DNA from: an uncultured Clostridia bacterium
GTDB taxonomy: Bacteria > Bacillota > Clostridia > TANB77 > CAG-508
Reading direction: 5' to 3'
DNA: 64,000 bases
NCBI GenBank assembly: GCA_910589185.1
Contig: CAJUSU010000004.1
Coordinates: 24,085 to 88,084 of the forward strand
In this document: positions 26,644 to 34,502 of the stretch, piece after piece
How the letters are laid out: every line of letters begins with the position of its first letter
Position numbering within the stretch: the stretch's first letter is position 1
Program-made: the position numbers and the translations under genes
Notes under the pieces: model-generated
The model's database searches: none
What the model saw: only the letters and a program-made list of their open reading frames with translations
What the model was told of the DNA's origin: nothing

Positions 26644-28305
26644 ATGAGAAAAAAACGAGCGCAAAAAGAAAGCTTTATGAAAGGCGTTTTTGTCCTAATG
26701 CTATCACAAATATTAGTCAAAGTATTAGGAGTTATTTATAAGTTATATTTAACAAATCGAGAAGGATTTGGAGATAAAGGGAATGCAATTTATAGCAGTG
26801 GGTTTCAAGTGTATGCTTTGTTTCTAACTATTTCTTCAATAGGTGTACCAAATGCAGTATCAAAACTAATCTCAGAAAAGGTTGCTATAGGAGACCATAA
26901 AGGTGCTTATAAGATTTTTAAAATTGCACTTATTACATTTGGAATATTAGGCTTTGTCTGCAGTCTAATATTGTTCTTAGGGGCAAAAACGATTAGTCAA
27001 GAGTTTTTACAAATTCCTGAAGCAGAATTAACTTTAGTGGCACTATCACCATCTATTTTTTTTGTATCCATATCGTGTGTTATTAAAGGATATTTTAATG
27101 GAAGGGAAAACTTAAAAGTAACAGCAAATTCGCAAACATTAGAACAATTTTTTAAAACAATTCTTTCTATTATGTTAGTAGAAATGATTAGTATTATGTC
27201 TGGTGTAGATACCACTATTATGGCAGCAGGTGCCAATTTAGCTACTACATTAGCAACAATGCTATGTTTTGCATATTTATATCACTATTATAAAAGTTTT
27301 AAAACAGAAATTGCTTGGGAAATTAAAAGTACAGTAAATCATAAGCCAACAAGAATACGAAAGACATTAAAACAAATTTTAGCAGTTTCCATTCCTATGT
27401 CATTAACAGGAATTATGGGAACAATTAATAAAAATATAGATTCCATGACCGTAGTAAGAGGATTAAAAACATTCCTAAGTGGAGAAGCAGCAAAAATTGA
27501 ATATGGAATTTTAAGTGGAAAGGTAGATACTTTGGTAACACTTCCAATGTCTTTTAATATGGCATTTTCCACAGCGCTAGTGCCTTCCATTTCTTCTGCA
27601 AAAGCAATAGGCGATATGCCAACAATTCGTAAAAGAATTTCTTTTTCTATTTTAGTCACTATTTTAATTGGATTACCATTTATGGTAGGAATGATTTTAT
27701 TTGCAGAGCCAATCTTAGAGTTATTATTTCCAAATGCTACTTCTGGAAGTTTTATTTATCAAGTGAGCTGTTTTAGTATAATTTTTATTGTTTTAGAGCA
27801 AACTATATGTGGAACTTTACATGGATTAGGAAAAATGATGACACCAGCTATCAGTCTAGGAATAGGTGTTGTGATTAAACTAATTTTAAATTTAATACTA
27901 ATACCAATTAACCCAACAAAATTTATTTTAGGGGGAACAGCAGGGGCAGCATTTGCAACAGCAGTTTGTCATATGATTTCGGTTATCATTCAATTTAATA
28001 TTTTAAAGAAAGAAATCAACTTAAAATTAGATTATAGAAAGTTTGTGATAAAACCGCTTTTAGCAGTCACAATTATGGGGATACTATCTTACCAATCATA
28101 TCTATTATTATTAATAAAATTAGGTAACAATAAAATAAGTACAATATTAGCACTAGGAATAGCGGTCGTTATATATTTTATAATGATAATAATATTAAAA
28201 GTCTTTTCTGAGGAAGAGTATCATATGATACCATATGGCAAAAAGTTTTATGATTTTTTCAAAAAGCCTAGGCTCTATGGCGACCGCCGAACAGCACTGA
28301 AATAG
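26644..28305 (+). CDS. SpoVB-like polysaccharide/lipid flippase (MOP superfamily)
   Basis: A 553-aa protein with about 14 membrane helices. The start is the MurJ/SpoVB/Wzx-type 'KGVFVLMLSQILVKVLGVIY', and GNAIYSSGFQVYALFL and GVPNAVSKLISEK follow. The repeated Pro/Gly pattern in helices and the FAEPILELLFP segment are characteristic of SpoVB-type flippases for lipid-linked precursors. The most likely substrate is lipid II or a spore-cortex precursor. The final residues (PRLYGDRRTALK) are basic. RBS GAGGG, start ATG 26644. It is transcribed away from the coupling-ATPase gene; the 187-bp gap between them contains the 10-bp palindrome AACGTACGTT at 26577. Confidence 0.83.
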   Translation: MRKKRAQKESFMKGVFVLMLSQILVKVLGVIYKLYLTNREGFGDKGNAIYSSGFQVYALFLTISSIGVPNAVSKLISEKVAIGDHKGAYKIFKIALITFGILGFVCSLILFLGAKTISQEFLQIPEAELTLVALSPSIFFVSISCVIKGYFNGRENLKVTANSQTLEQFFKTILSIMLVEMISIMSGVDTTIMAAGANLATTLATMLCFAYLYHYYKSFKTEIAWEIKSTVNHKPTRIRKTLKQILAVSIPMSLTGIMGTINKNIDSMTVVRGLKTFLSGEAAKIEYGILSGKVDTLVTLPMSFNMAFSTALVPSISSAKAIGDMPTIRKRISFSILVTILIGLPFMVGMILFAEPILELLFPNATSGSFIYQVSCFSIIFIVLEQTICGTLHGLGKMMTPAISLGIGVVIKLILNLILIPINPTKFILGGTAGAAFATAVCHMISVIIQFNILKKEINLKLDYRKFVIKPLLAVTIMGILSYQSYLLLLIKLGNNKISTILALGIAVVIYFIMIIILKVFSEEEYHMIPYGKKFYDFFKKPRLYGDRRTALK

Positions 28306-28461
28306 CGGGGTTTCGAAAACAAAAATGGTATAAACTTACAAAAAACTAGGTTTGAAAGAAAAAAATAAAAAGAAAAAAGAAGGATTTTGAAAAAGAATGC
28401 CGAATAATGATATTAGTAGAAGAAGTTCTACATATTCAAAATCTTATAGGAGGTATGTGAA

Positions 28462-28740
28462 ATGAACAAATCAGAATTAATCGCAGCTATGGCAGCTAAG
28501 ACAGGAGCAACAAAGAAAGATGCTGAAGCAGCATTAAACGCATTCACAAGCGTTGTAACAGACACATTAGTAAAAGGAGACAAAGTTCAATTAGTTGGAT
28601 TTGGATCTTTTGAAGTAAGAAAAAGAGCTGCTAGAAAAGGAAGAAACCCACAAACTAAAGAAGAAATCAAAATTCCTGCATCTAAAGCACCTGTATTCAA
28701 AGCTGGAAAAGCATTAAAAGATTTAGTTAACAAAAAATAA
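28462..28740 (+). CDS. hup: HU-family DNA-binding protein
   Basis: A 92-aa nucleoid protein. It has the HU/IHF core [41 protein letters not shown] (residues about 42-62) and the [21 protein letters not shown] arm. It bends DNA as a dimer. RBS AGGAGG, start ATG 28462. It is monocistronic, ended by the hairpin at 28776. Confidence 0.97.
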   Translation: MNKSELIAAMAAKTGATKKDAEAALNAFTSVVTDTLVKGDKVQLVGFGSFEVRKRAARKGRNPQTKEEIKIPASKAPVFKAGKALKDLVNKK

Positions 28741-28775
28741 TTTGAAATTTATATAAAATATATGAATTCATATGA

Positions 28776-28808
28776 AAAGAAAGCACTAGTGATAGTGCTT
28801 TCTTTTTT
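28776..28808 (+). terminator. Intrinsic terminator after hup
   Basis: AAAGAAAGCACTA (28776-28788), GTGA loop, TAGTGCTTTCTTT (28793-28805) plus T-tract; a 13-bp perfect stem. Confidence 0.92.
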
Positions 28809-28821
28809 ATGTAGTAAGTAA

Positions 28822-29316
28822 TTAGTCAATATTATCAGAGAAAGGAATTATATCATTTTTTCTAACAGATTCAATATAAAATATTTCCTTATCTTCTTCA
28901 GTCCTACTTTTTAGCTTTTTATTATAGTGATAACTTTCTAGTATAGATATCTTATTTTCTCTTTTCCAGATTTTATCAGAAACAAAATCTGTTATTTCAT
29001 TAAAAATCCTATTTACTTCAGTGTTATTTTCAGTAGGTGTTGAAATACTCATTATGAAATGTCGAAAGAGTTCTAATAGTATTCCTTTTGCATATTTTTC
29101 ATTTGCAATTATCAAATTTATAAATTCATTTTGGTCTTCTTCCCTTAAATCAGTAAAGTGATAAGCATTGCTTCTAAAGATTTTTAAATGCAACTCACAA
29201 AATTTTAGAAAAAACTCTTTCTTTAATTTTCCCATCTTTTCTATTTTCTTATTTATAAAAATCGTAAGTATAGAAACTACAATAGGATATATTATATATA
29301 AAATAATATCTTTCAT
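28822..29316 (-). CDS. Single-pass membrane protein of unknown function
   Basis: A 164-aa protein that I do not recognise. Residues 5-22 form a membrane helix (ILYIIYPIVVSILTIFI); the rest is a charged, mostly helical domain with no motif I can name. It starts at ATG 29316 with AGGAGG on the minus strand and a plausible promoter at 29356-29384. It diverges from the ImmA/IrrE peptidase gene and may share regulation with it. Expression signals support a real gene. Confidence 0.65.
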   Translation of the reverse strand: MKDIILYIIYPIVVSILTIFINKKIEKMGKLKKEFFLKFCELHLKIFRSNAYHFTDLREEDQNEFINLIIANEKYAKGILLELFRHFIMSISTPTENNTEVNRIFNEITDFVSDKIWKRENKISILESYHYNKKLKSRTEEDKEIFYIESVRKNDIIPFSDNID

Positions 29317-29355
29317 TAATGTGTCCTCCTAAATAATTTATTTGACTCATGTTGA

Positions 29356-29384
29356 ATTATATTATAGATTAATATAGAGAACAA
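29356..29384 (-). promoter_or_regulatory. Promoter of the divergent membrane-protein gene
   Basis: On the minus strand: TTGTTC (29384-29379), 17 bp, TATAAT (29361-29356). It is back to back with the plus-strand promoter at 29428. Confidence 0.55.
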
Positions 29385-29427
29385 GAGTAAAATATTAAGA
29401 CGAAATGTAATAATACTAAAAAATATC

Positions 29428-29455
29428 TTGACATGATTACTTCTTGTGATAAAAT
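29428..29455 (+). promoter_or_regulatory. Promoter of the ImmA/IrrE operon
   Basis: TTGACA (29428-29433), 16 bp, TAAAAT (29450-29455) with extended TG. The divergent intergenic region could hold a shared operator, but no clear repeat stands out. Confidence 0.6.
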
Positions 29456-29510
29456 ATAAATGTAAAATTAGCTACATAATTGAATATATTATATTAAGGG
29501 AGGGGTTTGC

Positions 29511-30029
29511 ATGAGCAAGATAAATCAAAATATAGAAGAACTTACTTCTAGTATACTTTTAAATAACGATATGTATAAAATCCCAGTAGATGTAATAAAG
29601 ATAGCAAATGCTAATGATATAAAAGTATATGAAGGAGATTTAGATAAAAAAGTATCAGGAGCCATTAGATATAATAAGACTGAAAACAAGTTTGATATTC
29701 TAATAAATAAAAATGATGCAAAAGTTAGACAGAGATTTACTGTAGCACATGAATTGGGACATTATTTTTTACATCAAGAATTTTTAAAAAGAGAAGAAGT
29801 TCATATAGACATTATGTATAGAACCGTAGAAAAAAATAAAAATGAAATTGAAATAGAGGCAGAAAAAGCAAGAGAAAGAGAAGTAGATTATTTTGCGGGG
29901 GCACTACTTATGAATAAAATGCTTTTAGAAAAAATTCGTAATGAAAATACTATAGACGAATTAGCACAAATATTTGATGTTTCAGTTTCAGCAATGACAG
30001 TAAGATTAGACATACTAGGCTTATTATGA
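29511..30029 (+). CDS. ImmA/IrrE-family metallopeptidase
   Basis: A 172-aa zinc peptidase of the ImmA/IrrE (M78) family. The HExxH motif is AHELGHYFLH (about residues 79-88). A downstream acidic helix contains EREVDYFAGALLMN (about 121-134), providing the third ligand. The C-terminal LAQIFDVSVSAMTVRL (about 146-161) is helix-turn-helix-like. Relatives cleave repressors of mobile elements or of DNA-damage genes. No XRE repressor is adjacent, so the target is unknown. It overlaps the following membrane gene by 4 bp (ATGA), implying coupled translation. RBS AGGGAGGGG. Confidence 0.9.
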   Translation: MSKINQNIEELTSSILLNNDMYKIPVDVIKIANANDIKVYEGDLDKKVSGAIRYNKTENKFDILINKNDAKVRQRFTVAHELGHYFLHQEFLKREEVHIDIMYRTVEKNKNEIEIEAEKAREREVDYFAGALLMNKMLLEKIRNENTIDELAQIFDVSVSAMTVRLDILGLL

Positions 30030-30517
30030 GCAAGAAATACCCTGCAAAAGGAACAGAAGAAAATAAATATCAAATTGTAATGAAACTTTTTGATAAGTCA
30101 GAAGAAGTATCAAAAATAGAAAAAGAACCAACAAAACAGATAGATGAAGTTTCAAAGAAATGGGATATGAATGACAAGATATTAGAGTTGTTTGCAAACA
30201 ATATTGAAAAAGACCAAAAACTGAAAGAAAAATATGCAATAATTCTAATTATTATATTGGCAATACAATTAGTAGCCTTAATAGTAATATTCATTTTAAA
30301 AGGATGTGGAGTATTAAATTATTCAGATTCTACATTTAATTTATTTATTACGGGAGGAATTGCAGAAGTATTTGTACTAGTAAGAGTAATTGTTAAATAT
30401 TTATTTAAAGATAATTTGACAAATGCTTTAAACATAATTCTGAAAAACAATAATCCCATTAAATATAAAGATTTTAAAAATAATAAAGCATCTAGTAACA
30501 TCTTGAAAAATAAATGA
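30026..30517 (+). CDS. Two-helix membrane protein coupled to the ImmA/IrrE peptidase
   Basis: A 163-aa protein of unknown family. The N-terminal half (residues 1-70) is charged and probably cytoplasmic; two membrane helices follow (about 72-93, IILIIILAIQLVALIVIFIL, and 104-130). The basic tail is Asn/Lys-rich. It is translated from an ATGA overlap with the peptidase gene, so the two products are likely to work together. A peptidase plus a membrane effector would fit a toxin/immunity or signalling role, but nothing here proves one. Confidence 0.6.
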   Translation: MSKKYPAKGTEENKYQIVMKLFDKSEEVSKIEKEPTKQIDEVSKKWDMNDKILELFANNIEKDQKLKEKYAIILIIILAIQLVALIVIFILKGCGVLNYSDSTFNLFITGGIAEVFVLVRVIVKYLFKDNLTNALNIILKNNNPIKYKDFKNNKASSNILKNK

Positions 30518-30546
30518 TACAAGAAACATTATTTATTTATAATTTG

Positions 30547-30571
30547 ACTAGCTTTTCATAGCTAGTTTTTT
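30547..30571 (+). terminator. Terminator after the ImmA/IrrE operon
   Basis: ACTAGC (30547-30552) / GCTAGT (30561-30566) with a TTTTCATA loop and a T-tract. Confidence 0.75.
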
Positions 30572-30671
30572 AATTATTGAAAATAAAATTCTAAAATATC
30601 TCACTTATTTCAACATTAAGCAGTAAAAAAATTCTAGTCGATTTTGTGTTTTAAGAAATATTATATCTGTA

Positions 30672-30699
30672 CGAAAAAAGAGATAGTTAAAACTATCTC
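30672..30699 (-). terminator. Minus-strand intrinsic terminator
   Basis: GAGATAGTT (30680-30688) pairs with AACTATCTC (30691-30699); the T-tract needed for termination lies on the minus strand (A-run at 30674-30679). No complete minus-strand gene precedes it except tRNA-Leu, about 220 bp away. Confidence 0.6.
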
Positions 30700-30773
30700 A
30701 AATTTGATGAATATTTATATATGCATATCTATTATCCTCTTCTGATAGATTAAAATCAGAATAACAAATAAAA

Positions 30774-30797
30774 AAGTAATGCAATAAGTAATGCAAT
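30774..30797 (+). repeat. Tandem 12-bp repeat
   Basis: AAGTAATGCAAT occurs twice in direct succession. It is located in the gene-poor stretch beside tRNA-Leu. Confidence 0.85.
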
Positions 30798-30890
30798 AGC
30801 AGAAGTTTTTTATAAATATGCAGAATATGAGAAGAAAGTTTAATTGCTTAAAAATGCAGTAAAATCAACATGTAGCGAGTTGTAAAATAT

Positions 30891-30918
30891 AAGGAGAGTT
30901 TTTTGAAAAACTCTCCTT
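30891..30918 (-). terminator. Hairpin downstream of tRNA-Leu
   Basis: AAGGAGAGTTTTT pairs with AAAAACTCTCCTT. It lies 3 bp past the tRNA 3' end on the minus strand. The T-tract is interrupted (TATATTTTA). Confidence 0.7.
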
Positions 30919-30920
30919 AA

Positions 30921-31008
30921 TGGTGCAGATGGCCGGAATCGAACCGGCACGGTTTATTCAACCGCAGGATTTTAAGTCCTGTGCGTCTGCCAGTTCCGCC
31001 ACATCTGC
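30921..31008 (-). tRNA. tRNA-Leu(UAA), CCA encoded
   Basis: Read on the minus strand, the gene begins GCAGATGTGGCGGAA, has the anticodon loop ACTTAAAAT (anticodon TAA), a long variable arm (TGCGGTTGAATAAACCGT) as expected for class II tRNA, the T-loop GGTTCGATTCC, and ends in the encoded CCA. The acceptor stem GCAGATG pairs with CATCTGC. It is 88 nt long with CCA. Confidence 0.97.
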
Positions 31009-31031
31009 ATATTCTTGAACTGACATCAACT

Positions 31032-31061
31032 ATTGTACTACATAGATAGATAAAATGTCAA
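31032..31061 (-). promoter_or_regulatory. Promoter of tRNA-Leu
   Basis: On the minus strand: TTGACA (31061-31056), 18 bp, TACAAT (31037-31032), about 24 bp upstream of the tRNA 5' end. Confidence 0.75.
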
Positions 31062-31208
31062 GACTAAAAAAGAAATTTTAAAATATTTTTAGAAAAAATT
31101 TAATATTGCTATTTTTTATAGAATAGGATAAGATAAAATATAAAAAAGCCAAAAAGTTATATCAGAAAAATAATAGCATAAAATAAAGTGGTATAGCCGA
31201 AAAATGCA

Positions 31209-31237
31209 TTGACTTCATTATCGGATAATGTTAAAAT
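31209..31237 (+). promoter_or_regulatory. Promoter of the 76-aa protein and ppa
   Basis: TTGACT (31209-31214), 17 bp, TAAAAT (31232-31237) with extended TG. It lies 30 bp upstream of the start codon. Confidence 0.7.
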
Positions 31238-31267
31238 GAGAAAAAATAAAGGAAATGAGGTCAATTT

Positions 31268-31498
31268 ATGGCAGATTATGAACAATACTATCAAAAAAGC
31301 ATAACGGCCCTAACAGAATTAATTAAAGAAAGAAAAGAAGTTCCCACCGAAAAAGAATGGAATCACTTAGCTGGAACGGATAATTACTTAACTAGTCAAT
31401 CTTTAGGTTTTATTGCCCAATCCAAGTTTTCAGAAATATGCAAAAAGATATATAAAGAAATACAAAAACAAAATAAAAAGGAGAGAGTAAAACAATGA
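31268..31498 (+). CDS. Small soluble protein of unknown function
   Basis: A 76-aa, largely helical, Lys/Glu-rich protein (theme 'YYQKSITALTELIKERKEVP', residues 6-25). It has no membrane segment and no known motif. The real start is ATG 31268 after AATGAGG. It overlaps the ppa start by 4 bp (ATGA), so the two are translationally coupled. The family is not recognised. Confidence 0.65.
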   Translation: MADYEQYYQKSITALTELIKERKEVPTEKEWNHLAGTDNYLTSQSLGFIAQSKFSEICKKIYKEIQKQNKKERVKQ

Positions 31499-32031
31499 AT
31501 ATATGGCATGATATTCCAGAAGAAAGAATTAAAAAAGATGATTTCATTTCAGTTATTGAAATTAGCAAAAATGGAAGAAATAAATATGAATTAGACAAAG
31601 AAACAGGAATGTTAAGATTAGATCGTGTATTATATACTTCAACACATTATCCTGCCAATTATGGTTTTATTCCTAGAACTTATGCAGATGACCATGATCC
31701 ATTAGATGTATTAGTGCTATGCCAAGAAGAAATTACACCACTTACTTTGGTAGAATGCTATCCTATTGGAGTATTAATTATGACTGACAACAATGAAAAG
31801 GATGAAAAGGTTATCGCCATTTGCAAACAAGATCCTTTCTTAAATTGTTATCAAGATATTAGTGAAGTACCAATGCAAATTTCTTCAGAAATTAAGCATT
31901 TTTTTGAAGTATATAAACAACTAGAAGGAAAACAAACTTCAGTAGATCAGATGTTAGGCAGAAAAGAAGCAGAAGAAATTATTGAAAAATGTATGAAACA
32001 GTATGAAGAATTAGAAGTAAATGTAGTATAA
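31495..32031 (+). CDS. ppa: Inorganic pyrophosphatase (family I)
   Basis: A 178-aa soluble pyrophosphatase. The family signature is VLYTSTHYPANYGFIPRTYADDHDPLDVLV, where the Asp residues of the DDHDPLD core (about residues 64-70) bind metal. The opening MNIWHDIPEER and KNGRNKYELDKETG are typical. It drives biosynthetic reactions by hydrolysing PPi. RBS AAGGAGAG. Confidence 0.96.
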   Translation: MNIWHDIPEERIKKDDFISVIEISKNGRNKYELDKETGMLRLDRVLYTSTHYPANYGFIPRTYADDHDPLDVLVLCQEEITPLTLVECYPIGVLIMTDNNEKDEKVIAICKQDPFLNCYQDISEVPMQISSEIKHFFEVYKQLEGKQTSVDQMLGRKEAEEIIEKCMKQYEELEVNVV

Positions 32032-32066
32032 AATGAAAAAGCAAACGAAGAAAAGAAGGAAACTAA

Positions 32067-33344
32067 ATGATTGTTGAAAAAATATTTTTTAATTTAATAG
32101 CAATTGCCCTTTTTACAGTCATTTTTATGAAATTGATTCATAAAAATGATACTAGTTATATTATTATACTTATTCTAGAATTTGTAGGAATTGCAATTAA
32201 TTTTGTAGAACTATTCTTACCAACCACTTTAAATGCATTTTTAAAAGTGTTCATATACTTTTTAGCAGTTCTTATTCCACTTTGGGTATTATGGCTAGAG
32301 TACTTTAGAAAGATGAATTTTCCAGAATTCTTTCACCTGATAATAGCCAAAATATTAGTAAGCAAAGGACAGCAAGAAAAAGCTAAAACAAGAATGGCTA
32401 ATTTCTTAAATAAAAATCCAAATAGTCAAGCTGCCCACAGATTTATGGCTGAATGTTATGAAAAAGAAGAAAATTATGATGCAGCTGTTACTGAATATAG
32501 GAAAGTAACCGAATTAAACCGTAATGATTTAGAGGCAGCATATTGCTTAGCAGCTGTTATGAACAAAAATAAACAAAATGAACAGGCAATAGAAGTTCTA
32601 CAAGATATTTTGAGACATAAACCAGAAAATGAAAATGCAACTAACTTATTAGGAGACATCTATTTTGAAGAAGAAAAATACAAAGAAGCAGCGCCGTTAT
32701 ATATGACGGCACTTCGCTATCATCCAGGCAGTTATGATTTATATTATAGTTTGGGTATGGTGTATACAATGTGCAATGATTTTAGCCGTGCGAAAGAATG
32801 CTATGAAAAGGCAGCAGAAATTAACAGTATGAGTTTTCATGCTAAGCTAAGTTTAGGGCAAATCGCTTTGGCATATGGAGATTTAGAGGAAGCAGAAAAA
32901 TATTTTATGCAGGGGATTCAATCAGAAGAAACAGAAGCGGGGTCCTATTATTATCTTTCTAAGATTGCAATGCTAAAAGGTGATGAAGATAAAGCAGCTA
33001 ACTACATGAAAGTGGCAGTAAACTTAGACTCTACAAATTACAAGCAACTACAAAAAGATCCTATTTTTACGCCAATCCGTCAAGAGATTCCAAAACCAGA
33101 AAAAATAGAAAAACAAGAAATAGAAGAAGTAAAAAAAGAGACCGATCAAGAGATGAAACAGATTGTAGAAGAAAAAGAAGGAAAGAAAAAGATAATTTCT
33201 AAAGAAAAGAGAGTATTTAGACATTTATTTAAAACAAATTTACTAATGGAAAACCTAAGTAATGAAGATTTAATGAGAATTAGAAATAAAAAAGAAAAAC
33301 AAAAGATGCAAGAAAAGGAACAAAAAGAACAAGAACAAGATTAA
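32067..33344 (+). CDS. Membrane-anchored tetratricopeptide-repeat protein
   Basis: A 425-aa protein. Three hydrophobic helices at residues about 4-22, 30-48 and 55-78 anchor it. About six TPR units follow (about 95-330), for example AAHRFMAECYEKEENYDAAV, LGDIYFEEEKYKEAAPLY and LGMVYTMCNDFSRAKECYEK. The C-terminal 90 residues are highly charged (Lys/Glu) and probably coiled. TPRs mediate protein contacts; the partner is unknown. It lies between ppa and uppP on the same strand. Confidence 0.85.
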   Translation: MIVEKIFFNLIAIALFTVIFMKLIHKNDTSYIIILILEFVGIAINFVELFLPTTLNAFLKVFIYFLAVLIPLWVLWLEYFRKMNFPEFFHLIIAKILVSKGQQEKAKTRMANFLNKNPNSQAAHRFMAECYEKEENYDAAVTEYRKVTELNRNDLEAAYCLAAVMNKNKQNEQAIEVLQDILRHKPENENATNLLGDIYFEEEKYKEAAPLYMTALRYHPGSYDLYYSLGMVYTMCNDFSRAKECYEKAAEINSMSFHAKLSLGQIALAYGDLEEAEKYFMQGIQSEETEAGSYYYLSKIAMLKGDEDKAANYMKVAVNLDSTNYKQLQKDPIFTPIRQEIPKPEKIEKQEIEEVKKETDQEMKQIVEEKEGKKKIISKEKRVFRHLFKTNLLMENLSNEDLMRIRNKKEKQKMQEKEQKEQEQD

Positions 33345-33356
33345 GGAGGAAAAAAG

Positions 33357-34163
33357 ATGCAAATATATCAAGCGTTGATTTTAGGAATAGTACAAGGATT
33401 AACAGAATTATTACCTATTTCTAGCTCAGCACATTTAAATATCATTCCATGGATGTTTGGCTGGATGAATGAACCAGGATTTGAAGAAGCTTTTAAGGGA
33501 TTTGATGTAGCACTTCATTTTGGTACTTTATTAGCAATTGCCATTTTCTTTTTCAAAGATTGGCTTGGACTTGTCAAAGGTGGGTATGAGCAAGTAGTCA
33601 ACAAGAAGAAGTCAACAGAAGGTAGAATGTTTTGGTACATTGTGCTTGCTACTATTCCAGGTGGAATTATAGGATTTGTATTAGACAAATTTTTGGAAGA
33701 TGCTCTAACAAAGCCATTGATTATTGCTATTGCGTTAATTGTAATGGGAATTATTTTATACATTGTCGACCAAAAAGCAAAAAAAGTAACAGACTATGAG
33801 AATATGACTTTGAAGCAAACTTTTTTAATAGGATTATCACAAGCATTGGCTTTTATACCAGGTGTTTCTAGGTCAGGTGTTACTATGACGACAGCAAGAG
33901 CAATGGGGGTAAAAAGAGAATCAGCAGCTAAATATTCTTTTATGCTTTCGGCTCCAATTGTACTTGCAGCTACTGTTTTTAAAGCAAAAGATTTCGTATT
34001 TAATTTACCATTTTTTATTGGAGTAATTGCTAGTTTTATTGTTGGAATTTTTGTAATTAAATTTTTATTAAATTATTTAAAAAAAGGAAGCTTCAAAGGA
34101 TTTGCTATTTATCGTGTTATATTAGGAATTGTAATTATAGCAATGTTCTTTATAAGAGGATAA
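33357..34163 (+). CDS. uppP: Undecaprenyl-diphosphatase
   Basis: A 268-aa membrane phosphatase recycling undecaprenyl pyrophosphate for peptidoglycan synthesis; its loss or excess affects bacitracin resistance. The BacA motifs are QGLTELLPISSSAHL (residues 14-28) and PGVSRSGVTM (about 167-176). Seven to eight hydrophobic segments are visible. RBS GGAGG, start ATG 33357. Confidence 0.96.
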   Translation: MQIYQALILGIVQGLTELLPISSSAHLNIIPWMFGWMNEPGFEEAFKGFDVALHFGTLLAIAIFFFKDWLGLVKGGYEQVVNKKKSTEGRMFWYIVLATIPGGIIGFVLDKFLEDALTKPLIIAIALIVMGIILYIVDQKAKKVTDYENMTLKQTFLIGLSQALAFIPGVSRSGVTMTTARAMGVKRESAAKYSFMLSAPIVLAATVFKAKDFVFNLPFFIGVIASFIVGIFVIKFLLNYLKKGSFKGFAIYRVILGIVIIAMFFIRG

Positions 34164-34180
34164 TGATTAAAATAATAAAA

Positions 34181-34226
34181 TAAGAGAGATTGATAATAAA
34201 TATTTTTATTAATCTCTCTTATTTTT
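34181..34226 (+). terminator. Terminator after uppP
   Basis: TAAGAGAGATT pairs with AATCTCTCTTA across an A/T-rich extension; T-tract at 34221-34226. Confidence 0.85.
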
Positions 34227-34280
34227 ATTTTAAAACTTTAATTGACAAAATTAAAGTTCGACAATAAATAAAACGCAATG

Positions 34281-34328
34281 TGTTACAACCGGAACAATAT
34301 TACAACAATATTACAACAATATTACATT
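34281..34328 (+). promoter_or_regulatory. Phased repeats resembling WalR boxes upstream of the pilus promoter
   Basis: AATATTACAAC (34296-34306), AATATTACAAC (34307-34317) and AATATTACA (34318-34326) follow each other at an 11-bp period, with TGTTAC just upstream (34281-34286). The hexamer ATTACA, spaced by 5 bp, is the reverse complement of TGTAAT-N5-TGTAAT, which fits the WalR/YycF consensus TGTWAH-N5-TGTWAH. A similar set precedes ftsA. Confidence 0.55.
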
Positions 34329-34352
34329 TATGTTAAAAAAAGGAAAATGATA

Positions 34353-34380
34353 TTGACTTTTCACTATAAACAGATAAAAT
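34353..34380 (+). promoter_or_regulatory. Promoter of the type IV pilus operon
   Basis: TTGACT (34353-34358), 16 bp, TAAAAT (34375-34380); the leader is about 115 nt long. Confidence 0.6.
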
Positions 34381-34502
34381 AAATACATAAAAATATGAAA
34401 AAGGTTATATTTTGTAAAAAAATACAAAAAATTCAAGTATTTTTGTTGTTTTTTTGTAAAATCTAAGAGTAGAAAATTTTATTTTCAACGAAGGAGAAAA
34501 AG

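Larger units (their letters stand above)
30518..30890. other. Gene-poor stretch with gene debris, hairpins and a 12-bp tandem repeat
   Basis: There is no intact gene over about 370 bp. It contains the terminator of the preceding operon, a minus-strand terminator (30672-30699), the hairpin TCTGAT/ATCAGA (30741-30760), and two tandem copies of AAGTAATGCAAT (30774-30785 and 30786-30797). A short open stretch after the repeat, about 30789-30842, is stopped after about 18 codons and looks like debris of a lost gene. Confidence 0.5.
34164..34502. other. Intergenic control region upstream of the type IV pilus operon
   Basis: This 339-bp stretch has no gene. It holds the uppP terminator (34181-34226), phased ATTACA repeats (34296-34326), a promoter (34353-34380), and an A/T-rich leader. 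The leader contains a weak hairpin with AAAAATAC (34418-34425) pairing GTATTTTT (34437-34444), followed by a T-run at 34449-34455, which could be an attenuator. The RBS is AAGGAG before ATG 34503. Confidence 0.6.

Noticed and set aside
30921..31008. tRNA-Leu as attachment site of an element ending near 28800
   Set aside because: No second copy of the tRNA 3' end and no integrase are visible; only the location is suggestive.
34296..34326. Short tandem repeats as a CRISPR array
   Set aside because: Unit length is 11 bp with no spacers; no cas genes are present.
34418..34455. Attenuator in the pilus leader
   Set aside because: The stem is only A/T pairs in an A/T-rich region, so it may be chance; kept as a remark in the control-region entry only.
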